From assembly GCA_025786725.1 (NCBI GenBank), contig JAHLTZ010000105.1, positions 1-27,152 on the forward strand: a DNA stretch of 27,152 nt, read 5' to 3'. Below the pieces are notes generated by a model. It had not been told where the DNA came from. It saw only the letters and a list, made by a program, of their open reading frames with translations, and searched no databases. The DNA comes from Syncephalis fuscata (taxonomy: Eukaryota > Zoopagomycota > Zoopagomycetes > Zoopagales > Piptocephalidaceae). Of this stretch, positions 19,676-27,152 are shown in pieces (the stretch's first letter is position 1; every line of letters starts with the position of its first letter). A program made the translations under genes and the position numbers.

Positions 19676-20929
19676 TATTTAATTATAATGAGACAACGCC
19701 AATATGTATTGTATGGAATATGCCATTAAAACACAATGTAAGCTAATAGTGCATGTCTACACGATGCTTTGAAGCGTGTGTATACTAATAGATCAATGGA
19801 GTATTAGTATATAATCTAGCTCTTTGTTTCACTCTACTTGGCACTTGTACAAACAATACAATGATATCAGCTATACAGTGCATTTGTGATATAAATAAAT
19901 ATGCCAATCTACACTGTGCTTTGTACAATACGACAATATCATAACAAAGGACGGCAAATTTATAGGAACAATGATAAAGCATTGCTGCATCTTGTTCCTG
20001 ATTTTTCAAAAAGCCTCAATAGCAAATACCTGCTTGTGTTCCAAACAAAAAGTGTTATGTTGCAGCATATCCAATACATTGCACTGATTTTGTGTAAACT
20101 AATCATAGTACTGAACTATAAGAATAATAAGTACGCAAATAAATAGTAAACTGTATCTGCAAATGCATTATATTCAAGTATATCATACATCACATCATTT
20201 AACCATTAACATTTAAAACAATAAATTTTTATACTTGACTGGACATTGGCGGTAAAATAAACTTTGTTTGTGCTGTAGTGCATCATGACATTTTAACAAT
20301 AAAACATTCCGTCCAGTCATTGATGAATCAATTGTTTGTCTGTAAGCTAGCTTTCATCATCTAAATTACGTGCAATACAATTTGCAGATATCAGGCTGTG
20401 CACACCACCTCATTACAAACACAAGTTGTTTTTTTTAAATGTACAATGACAATGGTTGCATACCAACTAGTGACCATTCAAAAACTAGCTAGTGTTTAAT
20501 GCTTCTAAATTTAACTCTGACGACAAACAATACAATTTTTTTACGAAAATAACAAACAAAACAGGTAACAATAAAAAAACAATTAGCAACTTCAATTACA
20601 TGGATTAACTTTGTAAAACCACACTGTAATCAAAAGCAAATCATGCGATTATTCCAATTAGGCTGAAAACAACGAACAGCACACCGTCGCAGCTTAAATT
20701 TATTTTTTAGTAACTTTAAACTCCGACAAAAAATTAACATATTTATCCACACCAAACTTCGTGATCATGCCGAATGCATTCTATCCGACTCCGAAGATCG
20801 TCGTGTAGTGACATGCAGGAAGAACGTCGAAAATACACATGCGATAAACTGCAAGACTCAACATATTGCTCACTATATCTATAATAAATGAGGGTGTTGA
20901 ATGACAGCATTTTATATTCATAATGCCTA
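19676..20929. other. AT-rich spacer, no gene recognised
   Basis: The short frames here (19785-20009, 19901-20146) lack motifs. An 8-bp inverted pair GACTGGAC/GTCCAGTC lies about 74 bases apart at 20237-20318 and is too short to call an element. Confidence 0.5.
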
Positions 20930-21420
20930 CCAAGGCCGTTGCACGAGGCTTAATGGTGGCTAGAAATGAATAGAAACGCTATCCTTTGCCTCGATCCAAT
21001 GGTACATGTTATCGCCATGTCTATCCTCATCCTATCAATATCGCTTGTCGATGGATACATAAATCCATTAGTGATCTATAGATAACTTTACCTGCTCAGC
21101 CTGTGTAGTCTTATCAGAGCCAATTTAACTGTTCAAGTCAATTCTGTGACTTGGCCAAGGCACATGCTTTTCTACAAATTACATGCTTGAACCGGTTTGC
21201 CATGACCGTTGGATTAATTAGTGATCATCAGGTTAAAAGGATGCCTCACAAGGGACACAGGTTGTCTACAGCTTCGCCTAATGCTGGCCAGCGTCATTGG
21301 ACGGAGCTGGACCACTACAACAGGCGTCGAGGACCTGTCGCGTGGATGTTGTTGTATAGGTAAAGAGCATGTGTATGTAGGTGTGGGCTCTTTTAAAGAA
21401 TACTAACGTGGCTGTAAGTA
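20930..21420. other. Higher-GC island of unknown nature
   Basis: Base composition is visibly more balanced than in the flanking spacers. Two overlapping plus-strand frames (21151-21363, 21221-21406) occur but neither has a recognisable domain. Possible explanations are a degraded mobile element, an untranslated exon of the RasGEF gene, or an unrecognised exon. Confidence 0.3.
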
Positions 21421-23291
21421 GTAATTTACGCTTAGTGCAGCCATTTCCTCGTCTCGTTTTTCTCTCTCTTTTCTCTCTCTCTCTCTCTCTCTATCTATTC
21501 CATACCATCCATTATTTATCTATTGAAAGTTCTTTATTGTTGCCGTGCGCTGTTGTTAGTAAACTCCGCCTGTTGACCCGTTGAATATACACACATACAC
21601 TGTCACCACTAGTCTATTATCTTTATTACTATCACTACCACCAACGCACCCACACCTGTTTCAACGACAATTACACCACTTACTCCCTTTTCCTAGTTCT
21701 TCTTCTACTTTTCTTCTTCTACTTTCTTCTTCTTCTTCCGTTCTATTCCTACTATCTTTGCCGCTGCAAACTGTTAACGCAGCAGTTTTGCTTGTCGACA
21801 TTGGGCAGGCACACGTTTATCTTCCGTGTATTGCCACACAGTCTAGTTCGTGTTCCTTTCTCACCTCCCTTTTTGTTGTCACAGGCTCCTTTTAGTGCCT
21901 TTTTACGCTATCAGCTGACTGAAGGCTGGCCCGTACCACGGTTATTCCTCACGTTTCCTCTTCATCTCTGCACTATTTAGTGTAAAAGTATCCGGCTGTA
22001 AATTACTTTTAGTTGCGCGAACTGTAGTAACAGTAACGGTGCCATTTTTTTTCAAAGTGGCGTGCCATTGAGGTACGTATGTGTAAGTGTGTTTGTGTGT
22101 GTTTGTGTGTGTTTGTGTGTATTTGCGTATGTGAGTGGTACTTTGTTAAAGGAAGGTGAGAGAAACTATAGATTTTTAGTTAAAAATTTCCGACAGTTTA
22201 GTATATAATAATTATTATGCTTTACTGTGGATTCGATTTATTTTGTTGTAAATACAATCATAGTAGCAGTAGTAGTAGTAGTAGTAGTAGTAGTAGCAAT
22301 AGCAGTCATATGTAAGTAACTGATAATTTGAATTTGAATTGCCTTAAACAATTGTCAGTTTATTGGTCACTTGAGCTATTGCTGAGCTTCAAATTGGTCC
22401 AATATCATAGGTAGTGCTAATAATGATAGAACAAAGATTTTAAATGTGTGCACGCATGAATTGAAACATATTTTTATTATTATGGAGTATATATATATTA
22501 TGAATAGGTTAACTGAGCAATATAAAAAGCAATATATATATGTGGAAGGATAAGCATCTGGTATTAACAATATCAATGAAATAGTCATAGCTTATCAGTT
22601 AAAGATCATGAAACTACACTTTCTCGTCTTTAGTATAGATAACAAATATAATAATGGTTTCATGTTCTTTGTCTTTACCCCGACTATCGTTTACTAGTAT
22701 TTATTATTAGTACATATATAATTGAATTATACATAGTTATATTACTGCTTTGCTGTACTAGTCCATCTCTAGATGGCCCTGCTAATTCGGGTTCTTTGTT
22801 CGTATTCTACATTGTGTTATTTCATATAAAAAATGCAACATTTGCTCTAACTTGGTATACTAACTGAATTTACATTCTATTTATCCATTTAGATATAAAC
22901 CGTTGCGTTAAATAGTCTACTTGATGAACTTTGGATTTGACAAGTGTACACCATCTATTCATCGCTATTTGCAGATACTGAGCCATCTCAATATTGATTG
23001 GAAGGCTAAGCGGCCATAAAAGGTAGTATTGATAATTAGCATCATAAAATGTAAATACTAATATATTATTATTATTATAGTACAACCATTGGATTTGATA
23101 CCTATTATTATATTTTAGTATTATTATTTTATTTTTATTTTTATTTAAACTGCCACAATGACGTGGAGTCTTTCTGATGTGATTAAATTAAACCTTACTC
23201 GGGTCAAGGTAGATAGAATAATAGCATTCAAATCACTTAACATTATATTAATCCACCTTGCTATTACTACCACTAGTCCCAACGTGAATTG
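21421..23291 (+). promoter_or_regulatory. Probable promoter and leader region of the RasGEF gene, with microsatellites
   Basis: A strongly pyrimidine-rich tract at about 21445-21760 (CT repeats at 21473-21492, CTT repeats at 21715-21740) resembles the tracts before other starts here. A GTGTGTTT-type repeat lies at 22085-22130 and an (AGT)n repeat at about 22263-22297. A good donor-like GAG|GTACGT near 22071 could begin an intron in the 5' UTR, but I cannot fix its acceptor. No other gene is seen. Confidence 0.4.
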
Positions 23292-26200
23292 ATGTCGCCA
23301 GAGGATGAAATCGATGAGAACAATGTGGATGTAGCTGATTCAACAGCCGCTCATCCCATCGGTGTCATGACCCGTGCTGACTCTGCCCCCACTATGAGTG
23401 CATCAACAGAAGCCGACAGTCCAGACGAACCGCGTAAAAGTCTAAGTAAACACCGTACAAATCAATCGGTATCTACACTGCCATTTGAAGAACTCAGCAC
23501 GCCCAATACCAATAATACCAATATGAATAGCTTGCCTAGCTCTTTAAAACTTGTGCCACGACCAAAAGGTAGCTTGTCATCGATCACCTCGGCTAGCGAG
23601 AATTCATCAAGTGCAGTAGCATCTCCTATATCTTCCTCTTTCCCAACTTCGCCTACTAATGCGACAGTTACATCGCCAATGATGCGTATGCCATCATTGA
23701 CCGATCTAGCACTTACTGCTCAAGCAGCCCATCATCGAGAAGTAGTCACCACGGCAGTGAGTCGTCTTCTTACAACGCTACAGTCAATATCTACTGCTTT
23801 TGAGTCCACTGAAACAAATGATACCGATCAACCTGAGGATAATTTAAATGTATTTGCCACCAATCCCGATTATATGAGACTTACTGGCTCATTAACCGCC
23901 CAAGCAGTCGCAGTCTATGGCACGGTCCAGCAATTATACTCGGCATTATCTGGTGTTATGCTACCAAAGTCGCTTATTAATACAGCGGCCATCTCCACTC
24001 ATGCAGATCGTGGACAGCGATTGATGGATGCATTTCGCGAATTAGACGGTATTCGTTCACAGTTACTACAAGAGGCCCAATTACAATCGTCAACGATCAG
24101 AAAAGCCCGAAATGCCGGTGAAATCATGCCAGTAGCCGAGCTTATTAGCCGGGCTAATCGAATCCTTCAAACGGCCGATGCTGCTGTTGCTGGTGCCCGT
24201 GCAGTAGCTCGACAAAAAGAAGTACTATCCCGGTTACTAGCTCGTGACCAAGTACCTACTGTAACAACACCTACTACAGAAACAGATGAATCAGCTTCAG
24301 CTGCAACAAGTCCATCTGGTGATGGTTTTGGTCAACGCATACCTAATGCTACAAATGGCACATCACCAACCAGCTCTAACGCTGGATCACCACCCGGTGC
24401 TAGTCCATCAGTAATGAGCTTTGAAGCACGTATGCTGACTAGTCGACGTGCTAAAAGTATTGGCCAGTTACGCAACGGTGTGCCGAGTGATAATAGTAAT
24501 AATAATAGCACAACATCCATACTAGCCCGCAATGCACAAACGGCAACTGGCATGTCAGCCAGTACAACCAATCTATCTATTACTTCACGTAGATCTGCGT
24601 CACATCGTCGTGGCACACCTTCAGAAGGACAGGTGGCCATTATTGGACTGGCATCAAGAGCTATGGTTGTTGATACAATGCATAGTCCTACTGTGCCACC
24701 TACACCTACATTCACCACCTCACCTATACATGATAACAACCTTGCTAATACTAATGGTAGTGACCGACAAACGCCATCGAATGAAACGAATAATGACATC
24801 AACTATGTACCTTTATTAAAATCAAGAAGTTCAAATGGCAATTCACAAGGTGGGCTGCCGACTCGTCCTATGTTTAATCGTAATCATACGGTGGATGTAT
24901 TGCCAGATAGTGCTCGTATAGGTGCTCGTGGCCGTTCCAATAGTGCATTGCCGATGCATGGTGCACCTTCCTCACCACTATTATCGCCGATTGAGTATTC
25001 TAGTTCATTGCCTGAACATCTACGCATTGCTTCGCAACGTAATGCTGAAAGACTAGCCCATGACTCACTCGTATCGCGTATGACTCGACCACGCCGAGTT
25101 ACTGATGCGAGTGTTGTCATTCTACCACCACCACCATCCACTACCCCGCCATTTACCGCAGAGAGTCGCCGTAACAACGGTGCCAATTATGGCTCACTTT
25201 CACCACACTCACCACACTCACCTTCATTGTCACCGTCCGGTACACGGTCACCAGGTGCACAGCCACGCCGACGATCACCGAGTCAGCGTCGTCCTTCAAT
25301 GCCATTTATTATTGTACCATCACGTACCGCACCCACCTCACCTAATATACGCCCATTAATGTCTGAACCGCCTAAAAGTGCCGGCCCACATAGTCGATCA
25401 TTTCCGATTAGCTTATCAGATGATATACCATCACCAGGCCTACCATTACCCGGGCCTAACCAATTTGCATTCTTAACGGAGCGTAGTGGATCCAAGACTA
25501 AAGCATACAATGCACGGGCCCGTAGTTGTAGTGTGGGTTCACTTAATGAATTTATTGCTATTGGCAGTTCACCCCGACCTGGATTGAATTCAAATCACAT
25601 TAATGCATCACAGCGCCGTCCACCACCCATTGGTTCATTTGCGACGACCACATCTCCTGTGACTGAAGAGTCAACACTCAGCAAAACAGATGGTGTAGAA
25701 TCGCAATTAACAATGACACAACTTGATGTTCGTCGTCAATCAGTCATATCCAACGCTTCTAATAATCGATCACGTAATTCTATCGATACAATGACCAGTT
25801 CATTATACGGTTATGATGCTATGGAATTGACACCAGATAATATAGAGTCAGATCAGCACTTGTCTAATACTGCACCAGCTAGTGCAGCTGTAGACGATAC
25901 AGCAGCTCTATCTAATTTCGGTGCACTTCCTACAAGTATATTTAATGACGCGATATCCAATACGAGTATTGCATCTGCATCAACACCAAAGGATGAATCT
26001 GACCAATCTGTATTTATTAATTCATCAGATAATTCAGTAGTCATTACTACAGCCAATACTACTACAAATACCATAACAAGTCCATTAAATGATAGCTTTG
26101 ATCGACAAGCCATGACTTTACCAGATACCGGTAATGTAGCCAGTGATGAATGTGAAGATGATGCAGATGATGATGAACAACAACAACAACAACAACAAGA

Positions 26201-27134
26201 GACGGCAACAACGAGTGATGACAAGGATAACAGTAATACAACAGAAGATATTACCGATTCAAGTCCATTTAAATCTACTCGTTCTCGTGTTACATTTATG
26301 CCAACTGTTTGTCAACCAACAGAGAATAGTGAAGAATTAACAGTGGAACAACAACCAATTGATACAGCACTATTAACTGAGAATGATAGTGGTGTGCCTG
26401 GTATCAATGACAATAGTGACGAGTCAGATCCTGATGATAGTCAAATATTGTCACCTAAACGAGTACAATTCTCTGTAGAAGCAGCAGATTCAGATTCAGA
26501 TAGTAAATCTGATGAAGACGAAGATGAAGATACTAAAGAATACTGATCATAAGAAACACTGGAAGACGAAGAGGAGGAGGAGGATGAAGATAACGAAGAA
26601 GAAGAAGAAGAAGAAGAAGAAGAAGAGCCAACAGCAGCACTTTCACCAACTTTCCTTGAGGTAAGTTATTAAAAATATTAATATTAATATTATATTATAT
26701 ATATATATGTTAATGTATATTGTATATTAGAATATTCCAAAGCCAAAGGGATGGTATCTTGGATATGATTATCGTACACAAGATATTATGTTCAATAATA
26801 ATAAAGTCAGTGGTGGTACTTTAGAAGCCTTGGTAGAACGATTAACGCTACACGATCAAGCAGCTGGTAAGCTAAATAGATAGATAGATAGATAGATAAA
26901 TTTATTATATTAAATGTATTATTAACAAAATAACCATATTACTATATTACTATGTAACTATATTATAGATATGGATTTTACTAAAGCATTTTTATTATGT
27001 TTCCGTTGTTTCTGTCCACCACAACATCTTTTGAATTTGTTGATTGAACGATTTACACTTCAACCGCCCAATGGACTTACTAATGAAGAGAAAGAAGAAT
27101 GGCACACTAAAAAATTGGTACCATTAAGACTTCG
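23292..27134 (+). CDS. Ras guanine-nucleotide exchange factor (Cdc25-like), N-terminal part; continues past the window
   Basis: Exons are 23292-26502, 26554-26660, 26731-26866 and 26969-27134; the last ends at a phase 2 donor. Exon 1 encodes 1070 residues of mostly disordered Ser/Thr/Asn/Pro-rich sequence. It includes a helical, Ala-rich segment (about residues 137-320), many SP/TP sites (around 640-700), an acidic region and a poly-Gln run. Exon 2 adds a long poly-Glu tract. Exons 3 and 4 encode the RasGEF N-terminal domain: KVSGGTLEALVERLTLHD, AFLLCFRCF, LTNEEKEEW and KLVPLRLR. The catalytic domain must lie downstream. By family knowledge it loads GTP onto a Ras protein at the membrane. The start is the first ATG of the open frame; an upstream coding exon is not excluded. 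Confidence 0.9.
26175..26199 (+). repeat. CAA repeat encoding poly-Gln
   Basis: Eight consecutive Gln codons in the acidic region of the RasGEF N-terminus, flanked by Asp/Glu-rich sequence. Confidence 0.8.
26503..26553 (+). other. 51-base intron 1 of the RasGEF gene, removing two in-frame stops
   Basis: Donor GTAAAT, a TACTAA-type branch motif (ATACTAAAG) and acceptor CATAAG. It is phase 1 and a multiple of three. It removes TGA (26544) and TAA (26550), which lie in the same frame as the acidic sequence on both sides. If retained it truncates the protein before the GEF domains. Confidence 0.75.
26570..26627 (+). repeat. GAA/GAG repeat encoding poly-Glu
   Basis: A purine-only triplet repeat inside exon 2 of the RasGEF gene encodes about 19 mostly acidic residues, including nine consecutive GAA codons. 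Likely length-polymorphic. Confidence 0.8.
26661..26730 (+). other. Intron 2 of the RasGEF gene
   Basis: Donor GTAAGT, acceptor TATTAG, 70 bases, phase 0, very AT-rich. It joins the poly-Glu exon to the start of the RasGEF N-terminal domain. Confidence 0.9.
26867..26968 (+). other. Intron 3 of the RasGEF gene with ATAG microsatellite
   Basis: Donor GTAAGC, acceptor TTATAG, 102 bases, phase 1. It contains about five ATAG repeats at 26876-26898. Confidence 0.88.
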
Positions 27135-27152
27135 GTAAGTCATAGATGACTA

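Noticed and set aside
19785-20146. Short frames on both strands upstream of gene 2
   Set aside because: They overlap each other on opposite strands and show no motif.
20237-20318. GACTGGAC / GTCCAGTC inverted pair as a miniature inverted-repeat element
   Set aside because: Only 8 bp, no target duplication found, and expected by chance in a window of this size.
21581-21895. 104-codon Leu/Ser-rich plus-strand frame
   Set aside because: It is a translation of the pyrimidine-rich tract; such tracts give Leu/Ser/Phe/Pro in any frame.
24332-24802. 156-codon minus-strand frame inside the RasGEF exon, and similar shadows at 24884-25186 and 25853-26224
   Set aside because: Antisense of biased low-complexity coding sequence; no domain, no separate promoter.
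26544-26552. Two in-frame stops as evidence that the RasGEF gene is a pseudogene
   Set aside because: A 51-base intron with a good branch motif removes both stops and keeps the frame; the downstream GEF domain is intact and properly spliced.

Overview
The window looks like nuclear DNA of a fungus, probably outside the Dikarya; the lineage is an inference. Supporting points are short introns (49-102 bases) with GTAAGT-type donors and some TACTAA-like branch sites, pyrimidine-rich leaders, a fungal-style RasGEF with a very long disordered N-terminus, a Ca-regulated mitochondrial carrier, and very AT-rich spacers. There are no rRNA genes, CRISPR arrays or prokaryotic operons.

Layout, left to right: the 3' part of a ZIP zinc transporter (+, 1-647) converges on a Ca-dependent mitochondrial carrier (-, 717-2472) that carries an apparent one-base frameshift. 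An AT-rich spacer with half of a dispersed repeat pair follows, then a three-exon UDP-glycosyltransferase (-, 4874-6681). A spacer holds one tRNA-Leu-derived SINE with perfect 15-bp target duplications (8231-8565). Next comes micro-exon gene 1 (+, 10599-12528), a three-exon ABC1/ADCK1-type atypical kinase gene (-, 14732-16596), micro-exon gene 2 (-, about 17428-19532), a long spacer, and the 5' part of a RasGEF gene (+, 23292 to beyond the window end).

The remarkable content is the pair of micro-exon genes, inverted relative to each other on either side of the kinase gene. Each begins with a 94-base exon encoding a secretory signal peptide. This is followed by an array of repeats of about 81 bp in which every unit is a full intron ending TAATAG, exactly three variable bases, and then the next GTAAGT donor. 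Read as splice sites, gene 1 has 21 consecutive three-base exons and gene 2 has 23 to 25. All introns are phase 1. Joining the exons gives open frames of 57 and about 56 residues: a secretory leader, a dibasic site, and a short peptide with four cysteines. The two genes share the length and sequence of exon 1, a promoter box about 144 bp before the ATG, and a 3' UTR block, so they are true paralogues. In the recent part of array 1 the introns are nearly identical while the three-base exons differ at almost every position, the reverse of ordinary constraint. I know of no described gene family built from tandem single-codon exons; schistosome micro-exon genes and aphid bicycle genes are the nearest analogues.

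The five conventional genes are unrelated housekeeping or signalling genes. Nothing here shows what the micro-exon peptides do. I give their cysteine spacing and do not write out the joined peptides.
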